Shown: piece after piece, positions 43,223 to 52,269 of the stretch | How the letters are laid out: each line of letters begins with the position of its first letter | How positions within the stretch are numbered: the first letter of the stretch is position 1 | From: Vreelandella zhanjiangensis DSM 21076 | GTDB taxonomy: Bacteria > Pseudomonadota > Gammaproteobacteria > Pseudomonadales > Halomonadaceae | Assembly: GCF_000377665.1 (NCBI RefSeq) | Contig: NZ_KB898649.1 | Location: 124,001-188,000 of the forward strand | Length of the DNA: 64,000 nt | Direction: 5' to 3' | Made by a program: the position numbers and the translations under genes | Notes under the pieces: generated by a model | The model's database searches: none | The model's input: only the letters and a program-made list of their open reading frames with translations | Told to the model about the DNA's origin: nothing

Positions 43223-43615
43223 ATGCCACAGTTTATCAACGACCCGACATTACCCAAACCGGACTTCCCAGGAAGTCACATGGTGATTGATGACCACTAC
43301 GTGTTTATCTCAGGTCTGACCGTTGCCGACCTTTCTAACGGCCACGCTGCCAAAGGCGATATCAAGGAAGAAACGCGTCTGGTAATGCGCGAGCTTGAAC
43401 GCATGCTGAACCAAGAAGAAGGAAGCTTAGCGGATGTGGTGCGTGTTGACATCCATTTGGCTGATTTAAAAGACCTCAGCGCAATGAACACTATTTATGC
43501 TGAATTCTTCGAGCAAGGGCACTACCCGGCCCGCACGTGCACTGAGTCGCCCTCTATCTGCGGCGGTAGTCGTCTTGAAATTACCCTTATGGCTAAGCGT
43601 GCCAGCCGTGGCTAA
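43223..43615 (+). CDS. RidA-family reactive imine/enamine deaminase
   Basis: YjgF/YER057c/UK114 family protein of 130 residues, normal length. RidA members hydrolyse 2-aminoacrylate and related enamines from PLP enzymes. The key arginine is Arg104 in PARTC, followed by the C-terminal strand GGSRLEITLMAKR. The sequence is not closest to the archetypal RidA (which has SxGQ near the N terminus; here FISGLT), so a Rid2-7 subgroup is more likely. GGAG precedes the ATG. Six bases separate its stop from that of convergent cobQ. Confidence 0.88.
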   Translation: MPQFINDPTLPKPDFPGSHMVIDDHYVFISGLTVADLSNGHAAKGDIKEETRLVMRELERMLNQEEGSLADVVRVDIHLADLKDLSAMNTIYAEFFEQGHYPARTCTESPSICGGSRLEITLMAKRASRG

Positions 43616-43620
43616 ATATC

Positions 43621-45069
43621 TCAGGATTGAATAAGCCCTAAAATGGTGCCCATATCCAAATGCGCTTCCAGCGAATCCGCCAAGCGGTCCAGCTCCCGTT
43701 CGCGATGAGTCAGGTAATCAACCGGTTCGGCGTGCACCAGCCCCAAGCGCCTTAAAAGCGCTTGGCAAGCTTCTGGATGATCAAACAGGCCGTGCAGATA
43801 CGTACCCATTATCTGCTCATCCTGACTCACCGCTCCTTCCATTCGGCCATTTAGCTCAAACAGCGGATTTGCTAGCGCCGCCCCATCGCTTACCCCGTTA
43901 TGAATCTCATAACCGGTCACGGCAGCACCATCGGCTATCAAAGAGCCGCTTACGTTACGCAGCTGCTTGCCTGGCACCATTTGTGTGGTAAGGGGTAATA
44001 AACCTAAACCCATTACGCGCCCCGGCTCGCCTTCAAGGCCGGCTGCATCGTCTATCCATTGGCCCAACATTTGAAAGCCGCCGCAAATACCCAGCAGCTT
44101 GCCGCCGTAACGCAGGTGGCGATGAATCGCCGACTCCCAGCCTTGGCGCTTAAGCCACGTCAAATCGCTGGCGGTGCTTTTGCTGCCCGGTAAAATAATC
44201 ACATCGGCAGGTGGAATCGGCCGGCCCGGGCCAATAAATTCAAGCGCCACCTGAGGATGAAGGCGTAGCGGATCAAAATCTGTATGGTTACTAATGCGCG
44301 GCAGGGCCGGTACGATAATTTTTAAAGGCGCTGCCTGCGCGGTTTTTTGAGTTAAGCCAACACTATCTTCGGCATCCAACAATAATCCCTGCAGGTACGG
44401 CAGGGTGCCGAACACAGGTTTACCGGTCCGCTGGGTTAACCATTCAAGGCCTGGGTTAAGTAGCCCTATATCGCCACGAAAACGATTAACAATAAAACCC
44501 CGCGTGCGCGCCTGCTCGCTTTGGCTGAGTAACTCAAGCGTGCCGACCAACTGAGCAAATACGCCGCCCCGATCAATATCGCCGACCAGCACTACAGGGC
44601 AATCCGCCACTTCAGCGAACCCCATATTGGCGATATCACCCTTACGCAGATTAATTTCAGCAGGGCTGCCCGCCCCTTCGGCAATAATGACATCAAAGCG
44701 ATCTTCAAGCGCCTGCCAAGCCGCCATCACGCTCTCTTGGGCGGTCTGTTTAAAAGCGTGATAATCCAGCGCATCCATGTGACCGTAAACCTTGCCGCGC
44801 AAAATTACCTGAGCGCCACGGTCGGTTTCAGGCTTGAGCAGCACAGGGTTCATATCGCTATGCGGGACAACGCCCGCCGCTTGCGCCTGCAAGGCAGTAG
44901 AACGGCCAATTTCACCGCCATCTTCGGTCACAGCGCTATTTAGCGCCATATTTTGTGGCTTAAAAGGAGCAACGGAGATGCCTCGACGTTTTAAAACGCG
45001 GCATAGCCCTGCGACCACCGTGCTTTTGCCCGCATCTGAGGTGGTGCCCTGAATCATTAAGGTGGCCAT
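43621..45069 (-). CDS. cobQ: Adenosylcobyric acid synthase
   Basis: Glutamine-dependent amidase of 482 residues that amidates four side chains of adenosylcobyrinic acid diamide in cobalamin synthesis. The N-terminal ATP-binding domain opens [20 protein letters not shown]; the C-terminal glutaminase half has the nucleophile in [10 protein letters not shown] and a histidine in [10 protein letters not shown]. The start at 45069 has GGAG eight bases upstream, better than 45087. No other cob gene is adjacent and no cobalamin riboswitch is evident, so it may act in corrinoid salvage or be separated from the rest of the pathway. Confidence 0.95.
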   Translation of the reverse strand: MATLMIQGTTSDAGKSTVVAGLCRVLKRRGISVAPFKPQNMALNSAVTEDGGEIGRSTALQAQAAGVVPHSDMNPVLLKPETDRGAQVILRGKVYGHMDALDYHAFKQTAQESVMAAWQALEDRFDVIIAEGAGSPAEINLRKGDIANMGFAEVADCPVVLVGDIDRGGVFAQLVGTLELLSQSEQARTRGFIVNRFRGDIGLLNPGLEWLTQRTGKPVFGTLPYLQGLLLDAEDSVGLTQKTAQAAPLKIIVPALPRISNHTDFDPLRLHPQVALEFIGPGRPIPPADVIILPGSKSTASDLTWLKRQGWESAIHRHLRYGGKLLGICGGFQMLGQWIDDAAGLEGEPGRVMGLGLLPLTTQMVPGKQLRNVSGSLIADGAAVTGYEIHNGVSDGAALANPLFELNGRMEGAVSQDEQIMGTYLHGLFDHPEACQALLRRLGLVHAEPVDYLTHRERELDRLADSLEAHLDMGTILGLIQS

Positions 45070-45157
45070 GCGCCATGCTCCGTGCATTCATAAACTCAAA
45101 GGAGGCGGAACTTTAGCGAGCGTCATGCCAGGTTGCAATGCACATGAATGGCAACGC

Positions 45158-45190
45158 AGATCGGGCAAGGTTATAAACCTTGTTCGATCT
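45158..45190 (+). promoter_or_regulatory. 15-bp RNA-favouring inverted repeat upstream of cobQ
   Basis: AGATCGGGCAAGGTT (45158-45172) pairs with AACCTTGTTCGATCT (45176-45190) around a 3-base loop. Two positions pair as G-U only when the plus strand is transcribed; on the minus strand they would be A-C mismatches. No T-run follows. A second small repeat GTTGC...GCAAC lies just before (45132-45155). Confidence 0.5.
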
Positions 45191-45267
45191 ACCATCCTTG
45201 CGGCTACCTATAGCGAGATTAACGATTAAAATACTGTTTTAGTAACAACGCTTTGATAGCCACAATT

Positions 45268-45309
45268 TTATAACTGAGTTCTTATAAATTAGCCCTTATA
45301 ACTGAACTG
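45268..45309. repeat. 14-bp tandem repeat, three imperfect copies
   Basis: Units TTATAACTGAGTTC (45268), TTATAAATTAGCCC (45282) and TTATAACTGAACTG (45296) follow head to tail. The block lies just beyond the P450 stop and about 200 bases upstream of cobQ on the minus strand. The copies differ, so this is less clean than the other repeat arrays in the window. Confidence 0.6.
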
Positions 45310-45329
45310 AGTCGTTGTAACCCCCGTCT

Positions 45330-46706
45330 TTATAATGCGGAGTCTGCCTGGTTTGAGGGAGAATCCGCGTGCTTAACGCGAAAGCAGAGATGGAAATTGC
45401 TCAATAGCGCGGGCATGGGTTCATCCCCCTTCAACCTCTCCGGCGGATCCAGGCTGAACTGATGGTTTTTCATCAGGCCAGCCAGTACCGCACTGGTCAC
45501 CAGCAGCACGATATGTCTTCCAGGGCAAATACCGGGGCCGCCGCTAAAGGGCAGCAGTGGCCAATGCTTTAACTGCTCGGGGTCTAACCATATATCGGGC
45601 GCAAAACGATTAGCTATGTCTAGCAGGCGATCATCCCGATGAAAATACGGTGCATGAATCAGCAGCGTGGTGTTCGTTGGCATTTCGCCCTGCGACCAGC
45701 ATGTCCGTTCGGTTGTTTCGCGCAAGATAAGCGGCGTGGTTGGCCAGAGCCGTAAAGCTTCCAGCACACAGGCTTTTAAAAAAGGGTTATTCGGCTGAGG
45801 CTGCGGGTTTTGCTCAACCTCTTTTTGAGCAAGCTCATTCTGGGCGGGATGCGCACAAAGCAGCGCCAGCGCGCGAAACGTCGCCATACCGGCGGGTTCA
45901 AAAGCAAACAGCCACTGAGGCATCTGATCCAACGGCTTTGCCTGGCCTTGAGGCGCGTAATCCGATAGTTTCGCCGCCAGGCTATTGGGTTCAGCTTGCT
46001 CTACATAATGCGCTAAACGGTCATGAAATTTTTGCCTTAAACGTTTACGTTTGGGGTGCATAAATCCCCAATTAGCTGCCTTACGCAGTTGAATAAGTTC
46101 CTGAGTGAGCGAGTAATCATCTCGGGCAGCATCACCGAGCACCACGCGGCGTACGATACGATTCCAGGCATCAAAGAATAATGGCCAATCCAGCTGATGA
46201 TTATGGTGGTAAACGGTCTTTAGGAGCGCGTCCACCTCCTCCTCAGCCACCCGGGTAAAATGCGCAGAAAAGCTGTGCATCGGGCAGCTGCTTTGCAATA
46301 CGTCATCATTTAGACGTCGCCGCTCTTCGCGGGCCTTTCCGTGCGAGATCAACGCCATATCCGGCTCAAAGTGGGAAAGCGCGCTCTGTTTTGCAGCTTC
46401 CGCCGTTGCGAACGGTTCGGGCATTTCCTCCATCACCCGATTGGCATCGTCTGGGTCTAATACCAACGCCATAGGTTTGAAAGGTGTTTTAAAAAGTAAC
46501 GGGCCTTTGCCATATTTATTGCTGAACGCCTGCACCTGTTTTACGGAGCGCTGGTCCAGTGCCCAACGCTCGGCGAAATGTACAACACCGGGGCGGCGAA
46601 CAATTACCCCCTTCGCAATGTTCGGGGCCATTACCTTAAACAAGAACGATAACGTTTCGCTAAACGATGCGGTCGGTAATGAATCATTGATGGTTTCCTT
46701 TACCAT
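45330..46706 (-). CDS. Cytochrome P450
   Basis: Heme-thiolate protein of 458 residues, soluble. The heme loop is FSGGPGICPG with the ligand Cys394, the K-helix motif is Glu316-A-L-Arg319, and the I-helix reads AFEPAGMATF (268-277). In the usual (A/G)Gx(D/E)T the acid is replaced by Ala275, while Thr276 stays, so oxygen activation may be altered. No ferredoxin or reductase gene is next to it. The substrate is unknown; fatty-acid or xenobiotic oxidation is possible. Start supported by GGAG eight bases upstream. It is likely monocistronic. Confidence 0.9.
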   Translation of the reverse strand: MVKETINDSLPTASFSETLSFLFKVMAPNIAKGVIVRRPGVVHFAERWALDQRSVKQVQAFSNKYGKGPLLFKTPFKPMALVLDPDDANRVMEEMPEPFATAEAAKQSALSHFEPDMALISHGKAREERRRLNDDVLQSSCPMHSFSAHFTRVAEEEVDALLKTVYHHNHQLDWPLFFDAWNRIVRRVVLGDAARDDYSLTQELIQLRKAANWGFMHPKRKRLRQKFHDRLAHYVEQAEPNSLAAKLSDYAPQGQAKPLDQMPQWLFAFEPAGMATFRALALLCAHPAQNELAQKEVEQNPQPQPNNPFLKACVLEALRLWPTTPLILRETTERTCWSQGEMPTNTTLLIHAPYFHRDDRLLDIANRFAPDIWLDPEQLKHWPLLPFSGGPGICPGRHIVLLVTSAVLAGLMKNHQFSLDPPERLKGDEPMPALLSNFHLCFRVKHADSPSNQADSAL

Positions 46707-46890
46707 TAGCTTTCTCCATTTAACAACTTTCTTTGAAAGCTAAGTCTAGATGCCGCTTAACACAGTGCAAGTTCACTAGTCTCAAGCTTAAACTTTCCAA
46801 TATTTATTAAGACATTTAGCAATTTAGTAAAATATTGATAAAAATAATAAAATTCTTCAGATTACTTTTTAGATAGCAATGAAATAAAAA

Positions 46891-46910
46891 AACCGGCATT
46901 TCTGCCGGTT
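46891..46910 (-). terminator. Terminator of the subtilisin-like autotransporter gene
   Basis: Eight-base stem AACCGGCA (46891-46898) and TGCCGGTT (46903-46910) with a TTTC loop. Read on the minus strand it is followed by a T-run ending TTTATTTC. It lies 27 bases after the stop of the protease gene. Confidence 0.88.
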
Positions 46911-46936
46911 AATAATCGGATCTATAAAGTTAATTC

Positions 46937-49147
46937 TTACAATAAAGCAGAATAACTAATCATGGCCGCCGTATCGGAAGGAGCACCGGCAATGTGATCT
47001 GGCTCTAGGGTATGGAGTAAGTTGAATTGCCATTGCTTGTTGGGCTGGGGAGAAAACGAGTAGCCAAACTCAATGTCTACCTGACGACCCGATGGCGAAA
47101 GTGAGGCTTCTCGGTCTTCACGAATAACGCTGCCATCAAGCGTTCGCCCTACGGGCACATCCAGGGTGGCAATACCGCTTTCGATACGCAGCGGTTGATG
47201 CAGTGAAAACGCTGCCCGCTCGTTTTCGTTCTGCCATTGCAATCCTAGCGCTGCCTTTTGCGTATGAACGTCGCGGATGTGGGTCAATAGTCCGCTGCCC
47301 TGGGCATTTCCTCGACCTTGTTCAAATTCAGCAAACGTACTAAACCCATTCCCCAGTGCCGCTTGGACGGCTACACCGGCAAAGGTCATTTCGTTATGAT
47401 CGCCCAAACCCAAAGCACCCGACCCACTGGCGCCCAACAGACCATTGGACTCCTCTAAGCGGCCTACCTGAGTCGTCATGCTTAACGCAGGCGATAGCTG
47501 CCACTCAAAGCCAACGTCAGAGCGATTAGCTCGATAATCGCTATCGATCGCCGCGTCCAACTCATTGCCCGCCCAGTGCGTGGCAACAAGGCTCACGCTA
47601 TCGCCCAACCCGTAATGGGCTTTTACGCCATTGATGCTTTCAAGCGACTGAGTCAATGCAGACCCACCTTGAAAAGAGATCATCGGCATAAGTCCCGATT
47701 CGGCGTAAGCACTCATCGGGCTTGCCTGGGCACCCGAGAAATTGAAAGCGCTTAAGTAGGCGTTGCCTATAGCACCATCGAACCGGCTGCTGAGCAAATC
47801 ACCGGCTCCATTAACACTGGAGGTAAAGCGATAAGGCCCCATGCTCACCGACTCCGTTTGCAGCGACGCAGCCGAATACTTGGATAGCTGCTCCATCTGC
47901 CCACGAAGCTGGGTTGCCCGGCGGGTTCGTGGCTGGGCACGCGCGCCTAAATCAATCTGATAATCCCGGCCCAAACTATCAAACGCGGTAACGTTATCCA
48001 ACGCACCCGCTTCAATGAACGAGTTACCAAAAGCACTTGATAAGAGAATATTAGAACGTTCAGCTAGCTCACCACCTGAGGCCACCTGCTCACTTTGGGC
48101 AACCACCAACTTACCTTCCGGCGCTAACGCCGCATCGATATCGGCAATACCTTGGCCAAAATAATAAGTGCCACAGTTAGTAGTAGCGTTGCTGCCACAA
48201 TCACTTTTCCCGAACAGCGCACTTTCCTTGCTTGCCGTTTCAAGTAGCCGCTGGCTAGCCTGTTGAGCATTCATATGCGGCCAGCGCGCTAAAATGCCTG
48301 CCGCGTATTCAGAAATGCGCGCGGCAGAAAATGACGTACCCTGGGCACCTACCTGCCGATACACATAATCGGTGGCGATAGCCCGCTCCTGCAGCCGCTG
48401 ATCATCACCAGGGAATGAGCTTGACGGATGAATATTGCCATCGTTTGTGGTGCCGACAGCAATCAGCGTCATGTCATAGAGTTCTGGCTGGCTGTCATAA
48501 AGAGGACGGCCTGCCGTATTGATAGCCAAACCTTCATTACCAGCACTGACGACGTAGACAGCCCCTTTACCCTCATTGGCATTAACGACTTGAGCAAAAG
48601 ATTGCTGAGAAGTTACACCATTAAAGGAAAGGCGTGGATCGCTGGCCTGTAAACGCTGAGAAAAGCTGGCGTTGATGACACGCGCGCCACGCAGAGCGGC
48701 TTCACCAATGGCGTAGTTAATCGCACTACTACGGTTTACACCATTTTGCTCAATCTTGATCAGATCAAGTCGAGCACTACCTAGCGCGCCGCTTGTAATC
48801 GTCGAGGCCACCGCATTGCCATGCCATTCATTATCACCACTTACGTCACGAGTATTGGTATGAATATTAAGCGTATCAATTACCAAGCGGTTATTAGGTA
48901 TGCTGTTGATATCAAAAGCACTATCAACTACCGCCAAACGTATTCCTGTTGGTGAAGCTGAACTTTCCTCATTAAAGGAAATAGTACCGGAAGGTAAGTC
49001 ACTGCGAGCAAGGCTGGGTTCTGCGTTATGAACACCTTGAGTAGGGTCTACGCCACTATCACCACCACCACCGGAGCTACAGCCTGTTATAGAGATGGTA
49101 CCTAGCGCCATTCCAATGGCCAGCACAAGAGGATTTCGGTTACCCAT
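46937..49147 (-). CDS. Lipidated S8 (subtilisin-like) serine protease with C-terminal barrel-like region
   Basis: Protein of 736 residues. The N terminus has lipobox ITGC (Cys23) followed by a Gly/Ser linker, so it is a lipoprotein. The peptidase S8 domain (about 65-345) shows Asp75 (LAVVDSAFD), His109 (EWHGNAVAS), the oxyanion Asn204 (SAGNEG) and Ser272 (GTSFSAARIS). The remaining 390 residues are beta-rich with repeated amphipathic strands, like an autotransporter barrel. The layout recalls the lipidated autotransporter NalP of Neisseria. The chain ends in ISYSALL instead of a terminal aromatic residue. Its surroundings are AT-rich; a good ribosome site was not seen. Confidence 0.85.
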   Translation of the reverse strand: MGNRNPLVLAIGMALGTISITGCSSGGGGDSGVDPTQGVHNAEPSLARSDLPSGTISFNEESSASPTGIRLAVVDSAFDINSIPNNRLVIDTLNIHTNTRDVSGDNEWHGNAVASTITSGALGSARLDLIKIEQNGVNRSSAINYAIGEAALRGARVINASFSQRLQASDPRLSFNGVTSQQSFAQVVNANEGKGAVYVVSAGNEGLAINTAGRPLYDSQPELYDMTLIAVGTTNDGNIHPSSSFPGDDQRLQERAIATDYVYRQVGAQGTSFSAARISEYAAGILARWPHMNAQQASQRLLETASKESALFGKSDCGSNATTNCGTYYFGQGIADIDAALAPEGKLVVAQSEQVASGGELAERSNILLSSAFGNSFIEAGALDNVTAFDSLGRDYQIDLGARAQPRTRRATQLRGQMEQLSKYSAASLQTESVSMGPYRFTSSVNGAGDLLSSRFDGAIGNAYLSAFNFSGAQASPMSAYAESGLMPMISFQGGSALTQSLESINGVKAHYGLGDSVSLVATHWAGNELDAAIDSDYRANRSDVGFEWQLSPALSMTTQVGRLEESNGLLGASGSGALGLGDHNEMTFAGVAVQAALGNGFSTFAEFEQGRGNAQGSGLLTHIRDVHTQKAALGLQWQNENERAAFSLHQPLRIESGIATLDVPVGRTLDGSVIREDREASLSPSGRQVDIEFGYSFSPQPNKQWQFNLLHTLEPDHIAGAPSDTAAMISYSALL

Positions 49148-49735
49148 GAGTAGGTACCCGAAAGAGGTCTTTCAGAGTCATTTTAATTAACACTCGCTAA
49201 TATATAAGGACATCGGGGAGGATGCGCGAGCATTAAACAATAACTTCTTACAGTCAGCAACCTAAGTTTACATTTAACAAACTGTAACGTTTAAAGCAAT
49301 GTATTTAAGTTCAACACTATAGTTGAAATTGATAATATTTTTCACTAGCAACATACTTTTTAATATAAACGCGACGACATTAGTTATTTCTGACATATAA
49401 CTATAAATAACAATATATTAAGATCAATTTTTATATTAGCACTATACATAATAGAGCTTTACTTTTCGTTACACATACAATGTATCATACGATTTATACG
49501 GCTTATTTCACAAATAAATGAATATGTGGTTACCCAAGAATCTGAATAAAAATATTCTTAACGATTCTGTAATGCCAAAAGTAAATGTGAAATTAAAAAA
49601 ATGGTCCATCACTTGCCATTCACACCCCCTGGCAGCATGCATCACATTCGCGCGTTCCCACGCCCTCTAGCAGACATTCCCTCCTTTTTCGGTTACGGTG
49701 GCAGGCTTCTCTTACCTGATATCAAACGGCTATAA
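49148..49735. other. AT-rich intergenic region
   Basis: Nearly 590 bases with no supported gene between the protease and glutaminase genes. The first 450 are markedly AT-rich. A small hairpin TTCAAC-ACTATA-GTTGAA lies at 49310-49327. Promoters for both divergent genes must be here, but none has a convincing -35/-10 pair. Confidence 0.6.
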
Positions 49736-50656
49736 ATGCAAGATTTACTCAATGAGATCGCTGATGCGATGGCTGCCGAAACCGAGCGTGGCAAAGTTGC
49801 AGACTATATCCCCGAGCTTGCTCACGTGGATCCCAAAAAGTTTGCCATTTCTCTTGCTACCGTAAAGGGCGAGCGCTATTCCGCTGGCTGTGCCACCGCC
49901 CCTTTCTCAATTCAGAGTATTTCGAAGGTATTTACGCTGACGATTGCGCTGGGGAAAATGGGTGATGCGCTTTGGTCCAATGTAGGCCGTGAGCCATCTG
50001 GTGATCCGTTTAACTCTATCGTGCAGCTTGAGCATGAAGGCGGCAAACCGCGCAACCCGTTTATCAATGCCGGCGCCATTGCCGTGGTTGATGCCATCAT
50101 GATGGGCCATGAGCCCAAAGAGACGCTTGCCGAACTGCTAAGCTTCGTACGCTATATTGCTGACGATGAAAGTATTTGCTTTGACCATGTGGTTGCCGCT
50201 TCTGAAATGGCGCATCGCGATCGCAATGCCTCCCTTGCTCACTTCATGAAAGCCTTTGGTCGCCTGCGCCATGACGTTGATAAAATCCTGGGCACCTATT
50301 TCCACCAATGCGCCATCGCCATGAACTGCGAGCAGCTCGCCCACGCCGGGCTGTTTCTGGCCTCCGATGGCGTCAACCAGCCCAGCAATATTCGTGTGGT
50401 TTCCCCTCAACGGGCACGGCGTATTAATTCGCTGATGATGATGTGCGGTCATTATGATGCATCGGGCGAATTTGCCTTCCGAGTGGGCCTGCCGGGTAAA
50501 AGTGGCGTTGGCGGCGGCATTCTGGCGATAGCCCCAGGCCAGGGCTCGATTGCCGTTTGGTCACCGGGCCTGGATGACTACGGCAATAGCCTGCTGGGTA
50601 CGAAAGCGCTTGAAATGTTTGTTCAGCGTACCGGTTGGTCGGTGTTTGGCCATTGA
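49736..50656 (+). CDS. glsA: Glutaminase
   Basis: Serine-dependent beta-lactamase-fold glutaminase of 306 residues that hydrolyses glutamine to glutamate and ammonia. The catalytic pair is Ser61-x-x-Lys64 in SIQSISK. Further family blocks are [34 protein letters not shown] and [18 protein letters not shown]. Glutamate is a main osmolyte in moderate halophiles and members of this family also support acid resistance, but no regulator is adjacent. The ribosome site before ATG 49736 is weak. Confidence 0.95.
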   Translation: MQDLLNEIADAMAAETERGKVADYIPELAHVDPKKFAISLATVKGERYSAGCATAPFSIQSISKVFTLTIALGKMGDALWSNVGREPSGDPFNSIVQLEHEGGKPRNPFINAGAIAVVDAIMMGHEPKETLAELLSFVRYIADDESICFDHVVAASEMAHRDRNASLAHFMKAFGRLRHDVDKILGTYFHQCAIAMNCEQLAHAGLFLASDGVNQPSNIRVVSPQRARRINSLMMMCGHYDASGEFAFRVGLPGKSGVGGGILAIAPGQGSIAVWSPGLDDYGNSLLGTKALEMFVQRTGWSVFGH

Positions 50657-50666
50657 GCCTAGCTTA

Positions 50667-51179
50667 TTAGGGTTTTAATTGGCCAAGACACGCTTCATAT
50701 ACAGCCAAATCCCTGGAAGAAAAGCAGCAAAACGTAACCGTCTCAACGGTCGAGCCCTGCTTCAGTGCCTCGCTCACCGTTGATACAGCAATCCTTGCAG
50801 CTTCTTCAATAGGATAACGGTATACACCTGTGCTGATACTTGGAAACGCTACCGAGCGCGCACTGACCGATTCAGCTAGTGCCAAGGAGCGTTGATAGCA
50901 CGATGCCAACAGCTCAGCTTCACCGTGCGTTCCACCATTCCATACCGGGCCAACAGTATGAATCACGTAGCGCGCCGGTAGCTTAAAACCCTCGGTCAGC
51001 TTTGCATCGCCAGTTGAGCATCCACCCAGCGTTCGACAAACTTTCAGTAGTTCAGGCCCAGCGGCACGGTGAATGGCGCCATCCACGCCGCCACCGCCCA
51101 GAAGCGAGGTATTGGCAGCGTTGACGATGGCATCAACATCAAGCGTGGTGATATCAGCTTGAATAGCGGTGATGTTCAT
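50667..51179 (-). CDS. Macrodomain O-acetyl-ADP-ribose deacetylase (YmdB-like)
   Basis: Single macrodomain of 170 residues. Binding residues are visible in [27 protein letters not shown] (20-37) and [11 protein letters not shown]. MacroD-type members remove O-acetyl groups from ADP-ribose or ADP-ribose from proteins; E. coli YmdB also modulates RNase III. Strong GGAGG precedes the start. It is convergent with glsA and lies 33 bases from the Ada-like gene, possibly in one operon with it. Confidence 0.93.
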   Translation of the reverse strand: MNITAIQADITTLDVDAIVNAANTSLLGGGGVDGAIHRAAGPELLKVCRTLGGCSTGDAKLTEGFKLPARYVIHTVGPVWNGGTHGEAELLASCYQRSLALAESVSARSVAFPSISTGVYRYPIEEAARIAVSTVSEALKQGSTVETVTFCCFSSRDLAVYEACLGQLKP

Positions 51180-51212
51180 TTATAACCTCCATGTTAACGA
51201 TTAGGTGGAAAG

Positions 51213-52076
51213 TTAGTAGATAGTGACAGGTTCTGCTTCAGATGTTTGAGCCGTTAGCTGTGCAAGCTCCCAGGCTTGCACCATCTGTTTTTTAGCAATG
51301 CCCCAACGGTAGCCGCCTAACGCACCGCTTTGTTGAATAACCCGGTGGCAGGGAATCCACAGTGCAATTGGGTTGGCCCCCACCGCATTGCCCACGGCTC
51401 GCGACGATTTAGGCATGCCAAGTGCCTGGGCAATATGCGTATAGCTCGCCAGCTGTCCCTCTGGGATGGTGAGCAACGCTCGCCATACGGCCACCTGGAA
51501 ATTGGTGCCGGTCACGTGAAGCGATAGCGTACCGGGCTTGGCTTCAGGCTTTGCAAAAAGCGCATCGACTACATACGCCGTCGCCTCAGGACGATGATTG
51601 AGCGTGCTTCGCGGCCACTCCTTAGCAAGCCGCGCCAGCAGCTCATCGGAACTGGTGGCATCCACAAAACCCATGCGGCAGATGCCACGTGGGGTGACTG
51701 CTACCAGCACGGTACCCAGAGGCGTTGCATGCACGCCGTACTCGATACGTACACCCTCCCCCTGGCGCTTATGCTCGCCAGGCGTCACCGCTTCCAGCTG
51801 CACAAAGTGATCGTAAAGCCGTGAGCCCCCGCTTAGGCCAAGCTCGTGAGCCACATCAAGCAGTGTGCGGGGTTCTTTTAATAGCTGCTTACCCCGTTCC
51901 AAGGTTAGGGCCTGCAAAAAGCGCTTGGGCGAAATACCAGCATAGCGGCAGAACAGACGCTGAAAATGATAGGCGCTTAAATGGACATGAGCGGCAACCT
52001 CATCCAGGCTGGGCTGCAGTTTGGCTCGCTCCACCATGTAGGCCATCGCCTTTTCGATACGCGCGTAATCATCCAT
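51213..52076 (-). CDS. AraC-HTH / O6-methylguanine-DNA methyltransferase fusion (Ada-like)
   Basis: Protein of 287 residues. An AraC-type helix-turn-helix region (about 5-105) is fused to a methyltransferase domain with the acceptor Cys243 in IPCHRV and the conserved FQVAVWRAL before it. Unlike E. coli Ada it lacks the N-terminal zinc-binding domain whose Cys38 senses methylphosphotriesters, so how it would sense damage for regulation is unclear. Start at 52076 with GAGGA upstream. A 16-bp repeat array lies just upstream, a plausible self-regulatory site. Confidence 0.92.
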   Translation of the reverse strand: MDDYARIEKAMAYMVERAKLQPSLDEVAAHVHLSAYHFQRLFCRYAGISPKRFLQALTLERGKQLLKEPRTLLDVAHELGLSGGSRLYDHFVQLEAVTPGEHKRQGEGVRIEYGVHATPLGTVLVAVTPRGICRMGFVDATSSDELLARLAKEWPRSTLNHRPEATAYVVDALFAKPEAKPGTLSLHVTGTNFQVAVWRALLTIPEGQLASYTHIAQALGMPKSSRAVGNAVGANPIALWIPCHRVIQQSGALGGYRWGIAKKQMVQAWELAQLTAQTSEAEPVTIY

Positions 52077-52099
52077 TGCCGGTTCCTCTGCTTGATACC

Positions 52100-52157
52100 C
52101 AAGCACTTTTATCCAAGTACTTTTATCTACAAGTGCTTTTATCTACAAGTACCCTCT
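52100..52157. repeat. 16-bp tandem repeat upstream of the Ada-like gene
   Basis: Units CAAGCACTTTTATC (52100, short by two), CAAGTACTTTTATCTA (52114), CAAGTGCTTTTATCTA (52130) and a partial CAAGTACCCTCT (52146). Each contains an AAGTACTT-type half palindrome. The array starts 24 bases upstream of the Ada-like start and lies between it and the divergent LysE gene. Confidence 0.88.
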
Positions 52158-52269
52158 AGCGTAAGCGCTTCATGCCCACCTGCCGACCCGAATCTTGCGC
52201 ATATCAATTTTATACAATACGCAGTCCTCACGTTATCGCACACTCCTCTTACTGTTTTGGAGGATCATC

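Noticed and set aside
45070..45329. Cobalamin riboswitch upstream of cobQ
   Set aside because: The gap shows hairpins, but no B12-box-like conserved core was recognised and the stronger stem favours the opposite strand.
49148..49735. Missing gene in the long AT-rich gap
   Set aside because: No frame over about 60 codons with a ribosome site or family match was found; left as intergenic.
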